Below, piece by piece: positions 8,641-19,400 of a stretch of DNA of 64,000 nt. The position numbers and the translations under genes were made by a program. The notes beneath the pieces are model-generated. The model was given only the letters and a program-made list of their open reading frames with translations. It made no database searches and was not told the origin of the DNA. The stretch is from Timema cristinae (Eukaryota > Arthropoda > Insecta > Phasmatodea > Timematidae), in contig JBCFYV010000592.1 of the NCBI GenBank assembly GCA_039000515.1, forward strand, positions 90,527-154,526, given 5' to 3'. Position 1 is the stretch's first letter. Every line of letters begins with the position of its first letter.

Positions 8641-11600
8641 ACATTTTAAAGAAAAAAAATATGCGCCTGTTGTAACAAGGCTTACTTTGACATGTGTTAT
8701 AGTTGAATTGGAGGCCGGAAATGGCGGGATGACCACAGAGCCACCATCACCAGCGGTGGCACCCCTCCAGCCCTATGTAGCCGCATCGCCCCAGCTCCAG
8801 AGAGAAGGGGTTCGAGCCCCTGTGTCCCTGCAAGCCGGAACATCTTCACTCCGGCCTCTACGCCAGGGAGAGGGCGTTCGAGACCCGGTGGCGGCGGGGG
8901 AGATGGGGCCCGTGGAACTGGCGATAGCGGGACCGTCGTTTGCCCCTCAAAACGGAATTAGTGGCCAGGTGAATCAGGTAGGTGGGGAATTGCAAAATGG
9001 CGTCCCTCTTCGCATCATCGAAGAGAGGATTAAACAATTGAGGCGTTTCTTTTATACTGGTAGAGAAATTACCGTACATCTGGGTGCACCAGCAAGCGAT
9101 CGTGACGCAATAAGCTGGCTTGAAGAACAAATTACTAATTTGCTCCATCGGTTGCAGGACCATGGCGTTAGCGCCGATGACCACGTAGGCTTACTTTTGA
9201 GTAGCACTGACTCAACGTTAAGCCCTGTGAATGTCTCATTTAGACGAGCAGACCAGCTAGACGCTAGAGCAGTGCTTGATAACGTAAGTCGCGTGCTGCA
9301 GAGTAATAGTTTGTTTTTGAGTACTGCACCATTGTACGTTAAACTCTCCCACTTTAAGGAGCCTCGCGGGAGGGGTAATCATAAATGTGATAAACTCTCT
9401 CCCGCTAGCACATATAGCCGTAAAAACCAAGGGATCATTACGATTCAAAATGACGACACACTTTGTCTTGCCCGTGCATTGGTTGTCGCCAAAGCTATAT
9501 GTGACAATAAAAGAGAACCAGGATGTATGGACGTGAACACCGTTAAACAAATTAAACAGGGCCGTCAAATTCAAAAACTCAAAGCAGAAGATTTATGCCG
9601 TGATGCCCGTGTGAATCTTTTGAAAGGTGGTGGGCTCACTGAGCTGAAACAATTTCAAGCATACCTTTCCGAATACAAAATCACCGTGTTCAGGGAACGT
9701 CGGGGGAGACAGGTCCTATATGAGGGGCCTACTCCCTCCGAACATTCCTTTAAGGGGCACCTTGATTTGTATTTTCACGACGATAAGCAAAACCATTTTG
9801 ACGTCATAACATCCTTGACAGCCGCATTTAAGTGCTCGTACTTTTGCCGCGAATGCCGTGTGCCATTTGATCATAAGAATGCGCACAAGTGTGAATCCGC
9901 GTGCAAAAAGTGCTACGCTAAAGCGGTTTGTAGCGGAGGCCGATCTGTGGTCTGTAAAGACTGCGGGCGTTGGTTCACAAATCAGACGTGCTTTGATAAC
10001 CATAAACGTCCCGGTTTTTTCAGCGGTCACAGGTCGGTCTGTGATGTCAAAAAGGTTTGCGAGGTATGCGGGCAATTTTTCAGTTTGGAAAGATCAAATT
10101 ATTCACATAGGTGTTATGAGACTTTTTGTATGGTATGCGAGACCCATCGCCCTTTTGGTCATTTCTGTTATATGAAGCAGGCCCCATCCAAGCCGTCACT
10201 GGAAAAGAGTAATTTCATGTTTGTATTCTATGATTTTGAATGCAGACAAGAAACGCTTCTTCAAGGTGCGGCAGGCACGTACTTGCACGAACCTAACCTA
10301 TGTGTCGTGCAAACGTGTTGTAAGGCTTGTGTTCATATAGATGCAAATGACTATCATTGCACCGACTGTGGGGGCGATAGGACTCGCATATTCAAGGGTG
10401 ATACCACAATGGCCCAATTTTTCGAATTTATTGTTCAAATTAAAGCTTCAAAATTTAAGGATATCACCCTCCTCGGCCATAACGCAAAATCCTATGATGG
10501 AAATTTTATTTTAAAATATATGATGGAGGTTAAAAAATGGACTCCAGAACTTATAATGAACGGTGGGAAAATCATGTCCATGCGTTACGGCCCGCTCCAC
10601 TTTATTGACTCACTGAACTTTCTCCCGATGTCGCTGTCCAAATTGCCCAAAACTTTCGGCTTGGACGAGTCTTTGGCCAAGGGACATTTCCCCCATTTTT
10701 TCAATAAAAAAGAAAACGCGGGGTATAGGGGTCCCTTGCCGCCAAAGGAGGACTACGGCATCGGCGAGATGTCAGTTGAGGGAAAGGAGCACTTTGAGAA
10801 GTGGTATGACGCGTTGGTCAAAGATAACTATGTCTTTGATTTTAAACGCGAGTTGGAACTGTAATGTGTGAAAGATGTAGAGATCCTACGGAAGGCCTGC
10901 CTGAAGTTTAGAGAGATGCTCATGGAGAAAGCAAAGGTGGATCCTTTCAGAGAGGCGTGTACGATAGCTGGAGCGGCCATGTTGGTTTACCGCCGAAGTC
11001 ATCTTAAGGAGATTACTATCGGTATTATCCCTAACGGTGGCTATCGGTGCGCAGACCAACAGTCGCACGTCGCTGTACAATGGCTCTGCTGGGAGGCCCA
11101 TCAACGCGGTGTCTCTATTCTTCATGCGGGTAACGGCCGTGAGGAATATGTGTTAGGGCGACGTGTAGACGGTGTTGTTAAAGCTGGAGATACCACCACC
11201 ATCTTCCAGTTTTGGGGCTGTTATTGGCACGGGTGCCCTCTCTGTTACCCTGACAGGACCACCCCCGTCAAAAATAGCCCCCACGAGACCATGGAGACGC
11301 GTTATGAAGCGACCATGGCTTGTTTGGAAAAGTTTAAGAATGCCGGCTACACGGTCGTAGAGATGTGGGAGTGCATGTTTAATGCGATGAAACGCACAGA
11401 CAAGGACTTGCAGCAATTTGTACTCCAGCACGAGGTGTATACCAAGGAACCTCTCAGTCCCAGGGATGCATTCTTTGGCGGGCGTACAAATTGTATAAAG
11501 CTCTTCCACGAAACAGACCTTTCTTGTGGGGAGAAGATCAAGTACTTGGATGTGTGTTCATTGTATCCATACGTTTGCAAGTACAAAAAATACCCAGTCG

Positions 11601-12866
11601 GCCACCCCAAAATTCACTTGGAACCAAATTGTCCGTCTATAGATCAAGTAGAAGGCATAGCCAAAGTTACAGTGATGCCTCCGCGAGATTTATTCCTGCC
11701 CGTATTGCCTACCAGGATGCACGACAAGCTAATGTTCATCTTGTGCAGGAAATGCGGGGAGGAGAAAAACCAAGGTGCGTGTCAGCACAACGACAAAAAA
11801 GATCGCTGGTTGACAGGCGTCTGGGTGATTGACGAGATCCGGAAAGCCGTTGAGAAAGGCTACACCGTTGAAGCAGTGCACGAAGTGTGGGAGTACAATG
11901 TATCTGTTTATGACCGTCAGACGCGTTCTGGAGGGTTGTTTCACGGGTACATTGATCCTTTTTTGAAAATTAAACAAGAAGCCAGCGGATGGCCAGAGTG
12001 GTGTACCTCACAAGAGGAAAAGTTAGCATACATTCAAAATTATGAGGAAAGGGAAGGGGTAAAACTCGATTTCGGCTCTGTTTGTAAAAACCCTGGTCTC
12101 CGCACTCTGGCTAAACTTTTTTTAAATTCACTATGGGGAAAGTTTGGGCAAAGACCCGATTTACCACACGTAGCTGTTGTCAACGACTATCAGGGCGTCC
12201 ACAAGTACCTGACGGATCCGTACATCACCGTGGACAGCGTCATTGATGTAAATGATGAGGTTATGTTCCTCAATTACAAGGATGCGCGTGACGCGTTGCG
12301 CCCTAACCCTAACACGAGTGTGGCGGTGGCGTGCTACACGACTGCTATGGCTAGGTTGCACTTATACAGCATCCTTGAACAATTGGGGGACCGCGTTTTA
12401 TATCATGATACAGATAGCGTTCTATTCACTGAACGCCCCGGCGATTGGAGTCCACCGACCGGAGACTTTTTAGGTGACCTCACTGATGAACTTCAGGATT
12501 ACGGTCCGGAAAGCTACATTAGCGCCTTTGTATCTGGTGGTCCCAAAAATTACGCTTACCGAGTTTGCGTTGGCGGTGATCCTGCCAAAACAAAAAACGG
12601 TGTGCAAGGTTCGCGGGATCACCATAAACTATGGCAACCGGAACGATGTTAATTTTGAAGTTTTGAAAGCGATGGTCACCGAACAGGCTGCGGAAAGATA
12701 CATACAGATACCGCACAAAATTGTAAGAAAAGGTCTTGCGACTGTATGTACCGTTTCGCAGGCTAAAGTCTACCGGCCCGTGTACACCAAACGCAGGATA
12801 ACAGATGATTTTAATACGTTGCCGTTTGGGTATCAGAGTCCTTGTAAACGCGCTCGCCACGAATAA
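8597..12866 (+). pseudogene. POLB: protein-primed B-family DNA polymerase (pPolB), broken
   Basis: This is the replicative polymerase of the Polinton. The N-terminal part is Pro/Gln-rich, then a Cys/His-rich block follows at about residues 414-520. The proofreading exonuclease has ExoI DFE (546-548) and ExoII GHNAKSYDGN (627-636). A TAA at 10862-10864 stands where the ExoIII motif normally has its tyrosine, and the frame continues directly after it. Polymerase motif A DVCSLYP (11549), motif B NSLWGK (about 12126) and motif C DTDS (12407-12418) are all present. A one-base gain near 12590-12605, by a run of A, shifts the last 90 codons to another frame. The final TAA (12864-12866) lies inside an AATAAA signal. 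The start at 8597 is in the fourth leader repeat. Confidence 0.93.
10862..10864 (+). other. in-frame TAA at the ExoIII position of the polymerase
   Basis: The codon lies between two stretches in the same reading frame. The following residues (Cys, two more, then Asp-Val) fit the ExoIII signature YxxxD, so the stop replaces the conserved tyrosine codon. Full-length polymerase cannot be made unless the stop is read through or is a sequencing error. Confidence 0.75.
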
Positions 12867-12867
12867 A
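12862..12867 (+). terminator. polyadenylation signal overlapping the polymerase stop
   Basis: AATAAA occurs with the TAA stop of the polymerase reading frame inside it. This is a compact viral-type arrangement. Confidence 0.5.
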
Positions 12868-13613
12868 AGGTGATCATTTAGACGGGCTGAATAATCATCT
12901 TTTTTTTCTTTCACTCTAGACAGTTCCACTGACATACCATTTTTCAAAGATTTGAGATTTTATTCATATTTTTTTTCTGCATGAAAACAAGCATATTTTT
13001 TATATTTTTTTATGCACCCGGGTTACTTTTTTATATTTTTTTATTTGCCAGTACAGTCCTCTGCCTACCTGATTTTTTTTCTAGTCAATTAGTTACTTGT
13101 ATATATTTTAATTCTAGCCAAATGTTTGTATATATATATTTATTTTAAATCTAATACATTGTTTGTATATATATTTTTTTCTGATAAACTGATTGTATAT
13201 ATTTTTATTTTAAATCTAATAAATTGTTTGTATATATTTTTTTCAGTCAAATATGATAGACTGCTTGTATATATTTTTATTTTAAATCTATTCACATATA
13301 TATTTATTTTCTTTTAGTACCGAGGCCACTATTTCCCCTATATTGTAAATATTCACAGTATACTTTTCACTGTGTGTAAACAAAACCAGCTATGTTTATA
13401 CAAACAATTATATATTGTAAATATTCACAGTATACTTTACACTGGGTGTATACTTTTTTCCTGCAGCTATGTTTATACAAACAATTATATATTGTAAATA
13501 TTCACAGTATACTTTACACTGTGTGTGTATACTTTTTTCCTGATTGTAAATAAATATTGTAAAAATTGTTATGTATGTGTTTTAACGTCTACACCCGCAC
13601 CTCCCTCCTATCC
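12868..13613 (+). repeat. AT-rich intergenic region with two tandem repeats
   Basis: From about 13095 to 13320 a TTGTATATATTTTTATTTTA-type unit recurs five or six times at roughly 35-70 base spacing. From about 13345 to 13530 the unit ATTGTAAATATTCACAGTAT occurs three times with a period of about 80 bases. Each is followed by ACTTT(A/T)CACTG. No coding frame is credible here. The repeats separate the polymerase from the ATPase promoter and may be regulatory or replicative. Confidence 0.6.
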
Positions 13614-13620
13614 TATAAAT
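13614..13620 (+). promoter_or_regulatory. TATA box of the ATPase gene
   Basis: TATAAAT starts 45 bases upstream of the ATPase ATG at 13659. Confidence 0.55.
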
Positions 13621-13658
13621 ACAAGCTCATATAGCTTATAAGCTCAGTCTCAAACATT

Positions 13659-14318
13659 ATGGACAAGTTGAAACATCCATTTTCGGCCATCATAAGCGGC
13701 CCGTCCGGCTGTGGAAAGTCACATTTTGTAGCAGACTTTATCCGTCACTTGGACACAATGTGTGACGTTAAATTTGATAAAATCACATGGTATTATGCTT
13801 TATGGCAACCGGGATTCGAACAATACGGGACAAGTCCCCACGTCATATTCTGTACGGGTTTGCCGGAAATGGATGACGTCTGTAATGACTCTCCACAGCT
13901 GATTATCCTGGACGACCTGATGCGTGAAGCCAACGAAGTGGTCGTCGATCTTTTCACCAAAGGATGCCACCATCAAAATATTAGCGTCATGTACCTTACA
14001 CAAAATATATTCCATCAGGGCAAGGGCCAAAGAGACATTTCCTTAAACGCACATTATATCGTGCTTTTTAAAAATCCAAGGGATAAAGCTCAGATTCAAC
14101 ACTTTGCACGACAAGTCTGTCCTGAAAATCCCCGTGTTTTACAAGAGGCTTACACCGATGCTACAAGTACGCCTCACGGCTATATATTGCTAGATTTCAA
14201 ACAAGGTACACCAGAATGGTTCAGATATAGAACCCGCACAAATGTCGGCTGCTGCGTGTATCTACCGCGCAAAAGCTATAAAAACACCGACACTTCCCGC
14301 TTACAGATCATTTCATAA
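13659..14318 (+). CDS. ATP: FtsK/HerA-type DNA-packaging ATPase
   Basis: The 219-aa product has a Walker A motif GPSGCGKS at residues 14-21 and a Walker B motif LIILDD at 81-86. A TQN segment follows at the sensor position. Length and motif order fit the A32-like packaging ATPases of Polintons and related double jelly-roll viruses, which drive genome DNA into the preformed capsid. The frame is uninterrupted. The start is supported by a TATA box 45 bases upstream. The next gene begins 2 bases after the stop. No odd feature is seen. Confidence 0.93.
   Translation: MDKLKHPFSAIISGPSGCGKSHFVADFIRHLDTMCDVKFDKITWYYALWQPGFEQYGTSPHVIFCTGLPEMDDVCNDSPQLIILDDLMREANEVVVDLFTKGCHHQNISVMYLTQNIFHQGKGQRDISLNAHYIVLFKNPRDKAQIQHFARQVCPENPRVLQEAYTDATSTPHGYILLDFKQGTPEWFRYRTRTNVGCCVYLPRKSYKNTDTSRLQIIS
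14277..14284 (+). promoter_or_regulatory. TATA box of the small basic protein gene
   Basis: TATAAAAA lies inside the 3' end of the ATPase coding region, 44 bases upstream of the ATG at 14321. Confidence 0.5.
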
Positions 14319-14320
14319 CC

Positions 14321-14652
14321 ATGAGTCCCAAAGTGCTGAAGCAGGCACCTCTGCTACGTGCGATGTATCGCATGAACCCGCAGCAACGTGTCGCGTTGAT
14401 GAAAACGGCCGACAAGAAACTGGTTGACTCTGTTTGCGAGTGTGCCTACAACACTTTAAAAGGACGGGTACCGCTGAAAAATGCGCAAAAGACAAAGTTA
14501 CGTGCTCACAAGCAGGTTTGCGCAAGCTGGTCAAACGAGGAGAGTGCTGGAAGAAGAAGAGACGACTACTCGTTCAGAAAGGAGGAGCGTTCTTGCCCTT
14601 ACTTTTAGCCCCTTTAATCAGCGGGGTCCTCGGTTCCTTATTCAACAAGTAA
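14321..14652 (+). pseudogene. small basic Polinton protein with hydrophobic tail, frameshifted
   Basis: The frame opening at 14321 encodes a basic, Leu-rich N-terminal segment. After about 65 codons, near 14512-14520, the homologous-looking reading moves to the -1 frame, which implies one lost base. That second frame gives a Lys/Arg-rich block and then a hydrophobic tail with KGGAFLPLLLAPL. It ends at TAA 14650-14652. Small basic proteins with such a Gly/Leu tail recur in Polintons and adintoviruses. A virion or DNA-binding role is possible, but I know of no demonstrated function. Confidence 0.65.
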
Positions 14653-14655
14653 ATA

Positions 14656-15306
14656 ATGGAACACACGAAAAAGATGCTATTGGTGTCCCCGGAAACATTA
14701 CACCGTTACGAGAAACACCACCAACAAACGGCTTCGGCAACAAATCTAGTGGTCTCCGAGTTGGACAAGGAAATGGAAAAAATCCTCGCTTCAAAACTTG
14801 ACGACAAGTCTAAATGGACTTTATACCAACAAGTGCTACAGCGCTATCTACACTTTAGTCAACACCCACCGCCATCTGAAACCGCCACCACTACCACCCC
14901 TGAAGTGTCTGTACTTCCCATCCCAACTGTACTTAATACTGTACCAGCACAGGCACGTAAAAAAGCTGAACTTTTACTAGAACATATTAAGTCCCGAGGC
15001 GGCATCTCTTGGGACTCAAACGGAGAAGTGAGTATTCAAGATACGCCTCTTCGTGGATCCAATATTGTGGATTTAGTCAACGATCTGGTCAGAGCAAGAA
15101 GACACAGCGAACCGTCAGGGTGGCGAGAGTTTCTCACGGCGCTGCAAAATATAAACGTTCCAAAAGAATTTATTGTGAACCCGAAACGTTTGGCGCCCAT
15201 TAGAGATCCGACGCCCGTACCACAACCACTTACACCGTCGCAACGCCCAAAGAAGAAGAAACTGAAGAGAGTGGACGAAAACCGGTGGCTGCCGTTCAGA
15301 GCTTAA
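14656..15306 (+). CDS. conserved Polinton protein, function unknown (PX-like)
   Basis: This is an uninterrupted 216-aa frame. The N-terminal third is helical and charged. A Pro/Thr-rich linker follows at about residues 74-95. The C-terminal half carries the signature ISWDSNGEV and SNIVDLVNDLVR, followed by a GW...F..AL block and a basic tail. This arrangement recurs in many Polintons and adintoviruses, where the function is undefined. The stop overlaps the integrase ATG (TAATG, 15304-15308), which suggests coupled expression. No TATA box lies near its start. Confidence 0.75.
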   Translation: MEHTKKMLLVSPETLHRYEKHHQQTASATNLVVSELDKEMEKILASKLDDKSKWTLYQQVLQRYLHFSQHPPPSETATTTTPEVSVLPIPTVLNTVPAQARKKAELLLEHIKSRGGISWDSNGEVSIQDTPLRGSNIVDLVNDLVRARRHSEPSGWREFLTALQNINVPKEFIVNPKRLAPIRDPTPVPQPLTPSQRPKKKKLKRVDENRWLPFRA

Positions 15307-16357
15307 TGGAACGTCTAGCCGACATTTACTACGACCCTTCTCATCCTGCAGGGTTTGCAGGGGCGGCGTCGCTCATAAAGGCGTCCAAAAAAGATCCCGA
15401 AAAAGTACGAGAATGGCTTCGTGCGCAGGACGCTTATACCCTACACAAACCTGTGGTAAAAAAATTTCCACGCAACAAGTACGTGGTGTCAAACATTGAC
15501 GATCTCTGGCAAGCCGATCTCAACGATATGAGAAGTCTCAGAAAATACAACGACGGTGCAGTGTACTTGCTCACCGTCATCGACGTGTTTAGTAAGATGG
15601 CCTGGGCGAGGACGCTTCCATCCAAGACGGGGAGCGTCGTGAGAGACGCCTTTCAGGACATTTTCAAGCAAAGCGGGCGTAAACCTCTAAGCATACAGAC
15701 GGACAAGGGGACAGAGTTCACGGCACGGCTAGTCCGGAAATTTCTCAAGCAAGAAGGCGTGCATTATTAACCACTCATAATCCAGACGTGAAGGCAAGCA
15801 TCGTGGAACGGTTCAATAGAACTCTGAAAGGACGCATGTGGCGCTACTTTACCAAAAATAACACGTATCGGTATGTGGACGTCCTCCAAGACCTAGTCGA
15901 CGCTTACAACGGGTCCAAGCATTCCAGTATCAAGATGGCGCCCGCCGACGTTTCAGAAACTAAGGTGCTTCAAGTCAGAGATAATCTGTACGGCAAAAGG
16001 CGTCCAAGCTCGAAGCCTAAAATAAAAGTCGGTGACACGGTGCGTATTAGCAAATCCAAAATGCTGTTTGAAAAGGGCTACGAAAGCAATTGGAGCGAAG
16101 AGATTTTCAAAGTCAGTAGTGTCGTGTTGCGACAACCTGTCGTCTACAGACTCACCGATCTTGACGGCGAAGAAGTGGAGGGGACGTTTTACGAACCTGA
16201 ATTGCAACGCGTACGTCTCCCTGAAACTTTTAAAGTTGATAAAATACTACGTGTCAAGGGTAAAGGCGCCAGAAAGAAAGTGTACGTGCAGTGGAAAGGT
16301 TACCCCGTCAAGTTTAATTCCTGGATTCCCGCCAGTTACGTCAGCGCACTACCATGA
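15306..16357 (+). pseudogene. INT: retroviral-type integrase with C-terminal chromodomain, frameshifted
   Basis: This enzyme inserts the Polinton into host DNA. The catalytic residues are Asp at 15516 (QADLNDM), Asp at 15702 (QTDKG) and Glu at 15806 (VERFNRTLK). The last two are spaced about 35 residues apart, as in DD35E integrases. An SH3-like region follows, and a chromodomain (about 16225-16345, YVQWKGYP..FNSWIP) may steer target choice. One base is missing near 15766-15772, so the frame stops at 15768-15770 just before the last catalytic residue. The ATG at 15306 overlaps the previous stop. The terminal TGA overlaps the ATG of the penton gene. Confidence 0.93.
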
Positions 16358-17121
16358 AGGACCAATTTTACATCACTTTGCCGAGCGACAGCTCTATGGG
16401 ATATTTCCCGAAAAATACCCTCACGAATTTCACCACGCAACTTCCTTACCGTCTTACACTCGAAGGGCGGTGGGAAGTCGCTCTGGCTGAATTTCAATAT
16501 CCCTGTTCTTTCACCACCGTACCCGAGGGCCAAAATATTGTATGGTACAACTGGGTGGACGCTAACGGCGTGGAACAAATATTCAAGTATCATATCCCTG
16601 CTGGAAACTACAGCACTATCCACGAATTGATCAAAGCTCTAAACGAAGTAGAGGCTTTTAAAGGGGATTCCGGAGTTGTATTCAAGTACACAAACCCCAA
16701 CAAAAAAGTGGAAGTTATCTCTTCTTCACCAAATATACAGCTGTTGACTCTATCAAGCCAACTAAGTCTACAGCTCGGTTTCGATCCTAAGACTAATCTG
16801 ATAAAAGTACCAAAGTCTCCGTACGCCGCCAACATTCTACTAGGCCTGCCCTCGCAAATGTACATATACACGGATATCGTCGAGCCTCAGCCCGTGGGTG
16901 ACATTGTGGCACCTCTATTACGTATCGTCGGCATCAACAACGTAAACTATCTCTACGGCATACATAAGACAGTTAGCTACGACCCGTTGCACTACATTCC
17001 GGTGCTGAGAAGGGAAATTGAAAGCTTGGAAATCAATATAAGAACCGACACGGGTGAACCTGTACCATTCGAGTTTGGAAAAGTGTGCGTGAAACTTCAT
17101 TTTCGACGCTGCTCAACATGA
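16354..17121 (+). CDS. penton-type minor capsid protein (single jelly-roll)
   Basis: The 255-aa frame is intact. The start (FYITLPSDSSM..FP.NT), a conserved FTTQLP.....G.WEVAL block and a GNYSTI..L...LN segment are typical of the Polinton minor capsid protein. That protein forms the pentamers at capsid vertices in the proposed Polinton virion. ATG overlaps the integrase stop (ATGA), and its own stop overlaps the next ATG, so it sits in a tightly packed virion cluster with the major capsid gene. The structural role is inferred from the family. Confidence 0.85.
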   Translation: MKDQFYITLPSDSSMGYFPKNTLTNFTTQLPYRLTLEGRWEVALAEFQYPCSFTTVPEGQNIVWYNWVDANGVEQIFKYHIPAGNYSTIHELIKALNEVEAFKGDSGVVFKYTNPNKKVEVISSSPNIQLLTLSSQLSLQLGFDPKTNLIKVPKSPYAANILLGLPSQMYIYTDIVEPQPVGDIVAPLLRIVGINNVNYLYGIHKTVSYDPLHYIPVLRREIESLEINIRTDTGEPVPFEFGKVCVKLHFRRCST

Positions 17122-17532
17122 ACTGTCCCTACCAAAGATACTACATCAACCAGGCTGGAACAGGAATATCTTCGATCTACCACGGTGTTCCCTATCAAAG
17201 AGGGCATGGGATAGGAAGTTTTTTCAGTGGTCTTTTCAAAAGCGTCGTACCGTTGCTGAGAAGTGGCGCTAAAGCCATCGGAAAACAGGCGCTTCATACG
17301 GGAATCGACGTGCTCTCCGACGTTGCCAATCAAGGGCGTCCTTTCAAAGAGGCCCTACGGCAACGTGTCGGCGAGGCTGGAACAAACTTGAAACGCAAGG
17401 CTGAACAGAAGATCAACACGCTGATGACCGGCTCAGGCTATAAAAGGGCGTCGTAAGAAGCAACGACGTCATTCTAAGGTCGTCACCCGACGTAAAAAGG
17501 TCAAGAAAGAAGCTAAAGATATTTTCAGTTAA
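17118..17532 (+). pseudogene. protein-VI-like basic minor virion protein, frameshifted
   Basis: The likely start is 17118, where ATG overlaps the preceding TGA; an upstream GTG at 17085 is less likely. The product has an aromatic N-terminus, a Gly/Phe amphipathic segment (GIGSFFSGLFKS) and a basic helical part ending in GYKR. Its position between penton and major capsid genes recalls the membrane-active minor protein of adenovirus-like lineages. An extra base in the GGG at 17446-17448 leads to TAA at 17454-17456. The shifted frame stays open and very Lys/Arg-rich to TAA 17530-17532, so the original protein probably had a basic tail. Confidence 0.65.
17439..17446 (+). promoter_or_regulatory. 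possible TATA box of the major capsid gene
   Basis: TATAAAAG stands 95 bases before the major capsid ATG, which is farther than for the other genes. It also encodes part of the preceding protein, so it may be fortuitous. Confidence 0.35.
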
Positions 17533-17533
17533 A

Positions 17534-18847
17534 ATGTCGTTTCTACACCCCCAGTCCTGCGAGTGTGCCAGCAGTGAACTCGATCTCTTTTCCGTGCCAC
17601 CCACTCAAACCAGTCTTGAAAGTGGGCAATGGCTCCAGTACAAACCTGTCTCTTCCCTCACCGATGATTCACCCATCGAATTTACCGTTACCGGCCAGGG
17701 CGAGTTCTATATCGATCTTTCACAGACTATGCTCTATCTCCGGGCGGCCATCATGAAACCCGATGGTGGCGCTTTCACAGAGGTGGATCAGATCGCTCCC
17801 GTCAACAATTGGCTGCATTCTCTATTCACGCAGGTGGACGTGTTTTTAAACCAAAATCTAGTATCACCACCCAGCAACACGTATGCCTATAGATCGTACA
17901 TTGAGACGCTGCTCAATTACAACAGCGAAGCCAAAAGAACACATTTGACTTGCGGTCTGTGGTTAGCAGACACCCCCGGAACCTTTGAGGAGGCTAACGC
18001 CAACAACAAGGGATTTGAGGCCCGTCGCAGTCTCACCACAAAAAGTAAGACGGTGGATCTTTTGGGGTATCTACATGGCGACGTGTTTAACCAAGAGAAA
18101 TACCTTTTGAACGGAGCCGAACTCCGAGTCCGGTTGGTCCGTTCCCGCGACGGGTTTAGTCTTATGGCGGTCCCTGAACTCCCTCACTTTAAGGTTCACA
18201 TCGTTGAAGCCGGCCTTCTAGTGAGGCGTGTCAAAGTAGCACCTTCTATACTGTTGGCACACGCCAAAGCATTAAATGTAATTCCCGCAAAGTATCCCAT
18301 CACCCGTGTGGAAGTAAAAACACTCACTATTCCTACGGGCGTGCAAGGGAAATCGCTGGACAACGTATTCACCGGGCAGTTACCCAAAAGGTGCATCGTG
18401 GGATTTGTGTCAAACGCGGCGTTCAACGGAGACGCTACCAAGAACCCATTCAACTTTCAAACCTACGGCATGAACCATTTCTCGCTGTACGTGGACGGGG
18501 AACAAGTACCGTCGAAACCGTTACAGCCCGATTTTTCAAACGGGCACTATGTCATGTCCTACCACACGCTGTTTTCTGGAACGGGTATCCATTTCATGAA
18601 CGAGGGTAGCGACATCACACGAGAAGCCTTCCCCAAGGGATATCATCTCATGGCTTTCGATCTCACACCTAATCTGTCCGCCCACATGACATCACATTGG
18701 AATTTGACGAGACACGGTTCTCTGAGCATCGAAGTGAGCTTCACCCAAGCTCTCACCGAAACCGTCAACTGTATCGTGTACGGGGAGTTTGCCAACATCA
18801 TCACCATTGACAAGGACAGAAACGTTGTGACCGATTATGGAAGTTAA
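17534..18847 (+). CDS. MCP: major capsid protein (double jelly-roll)
   Basis: The 437-aa frame is intact and is among the best-preserved genes of the element. Length and sequence fit the Polinton double jelly-roll major capsid family: FTVTGQGEFYIDL near residue 50, a PVNNWLHSLFTQVDVFLN segment, and NFQTYGMNHFSLYVDG in the second half. Such proteins trimerise into hexon-like capsomers. The ATG follows the preceding frame's TAA by one base. The next gene starts 40 bases after the stop, behind a TATA box. Confidence 0.93.
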   Translation: MSFLHPQSCECASSELDLFSVPPTQTSLESGQWLQYKPVSSLTDDSPIEFTVTGQGEFYIDLSQTMLYLRAAIMKPDGGAFTEVDQIAPVNNWLHSLFTQVDVFLNQNLVSPPSNTYAYRSYIETLLNYNSEAKRTHLTCGLWLADTPGTFEEANANNKGFEARRSLTTKSKTVDLLGYLHGDVFNQEKYLLNGAELRVRLVRSRDGFSLMAVPELPHFKVHIVEAGLLVRRVKVAPSILLAHAKALNVIPAKYPITRVEVKTLTIPTGVQGKSLDNVFTGQLPKRCIVGFVSNAAFNGDATKNPFNFQTYGMNHFSLYVDGEQVPSKPLQPDFSNGHYVMSYHTLFSGTGIHFMNEGSDITREAFPKGYHLMAFDLTPNLSAHMTSHWNLTRHGSLSIEVSFTQALTETVNCIVYGEFANIITIDKDRNVVTDYGS

Positions 18848-18853
18848 TATAAA
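18848..18853 (+). promoter_or_regulatory. TATA box of the orphan gene
   Basis: TATAAA lies 40 bases upstream of ATG 18888, in the short gap after the capsid stop. Confidence 0.45.
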
Positions 18854-18887
18854 CGGCTTCCCGCCCCCTTTCCCCTTCATTTAAGCT

Positions 18888-19400
18888 ATGGACGTCATTG
18901 TGGATTTCCAGAGCTTCATCGACGACAACAACGAGTTTATCGTCAAAGAACTGAGTGTTTTATCTGTATGCGGCACATTAATTCAACACTGGGTGTTAAA
19001 ACCTCTATACGCTATCGAAGAACTTTCCACCGATGCCCGAAAGAAAGCCGACTATATAGTCAACAATCTGCACGGTATCACCTGGGATTACGGTGATGTG
19101 GATTACAGCCTGCTCGAATCCCTCATCTCCCGTGCCACAGCGCGTGCATAAACCGTCTACGTCAAGGGGTCAGAAAAGAAAAAGTTTCTAGTCAAATACA
19201 CGTCTACACCCATCGTAGATCTGTACGACAGAGGTTGTTCGTCACTGAAAACACTTAAATTGGGTCGCACCATGTGCATGGCACATAGTTCTGTATGGAA
19301 TTTCTGCTCTGCCTCTATCGTCTGGGGACTTCGAGACTGGATGATTGAAGATGGACACGCACACCATAAGACGTGCGCTGAAACAAGTCAGTGGTTCCGT
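18888..19400 (+). pseudogene. orphan Polinton protein, interrupted by a stop
   Basis: The frame starts DVIVDFQSFIDDNNEFIVKE and continues through a GI.WD.GDV segment. At 19149-19151 an in-frame TAA interrupts it. The same frame then stays open with a VYVKGSEKKKFL motif and a Cys/His-containing end (DRGCSSLK, CMAHSSVWNFC). Proteins with this order of motifs are common beside Polinton genes in arthropods, and their function is not known. The end is uncertain because the downstream frame runs into the protease coding region. Confidence 0.6.
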
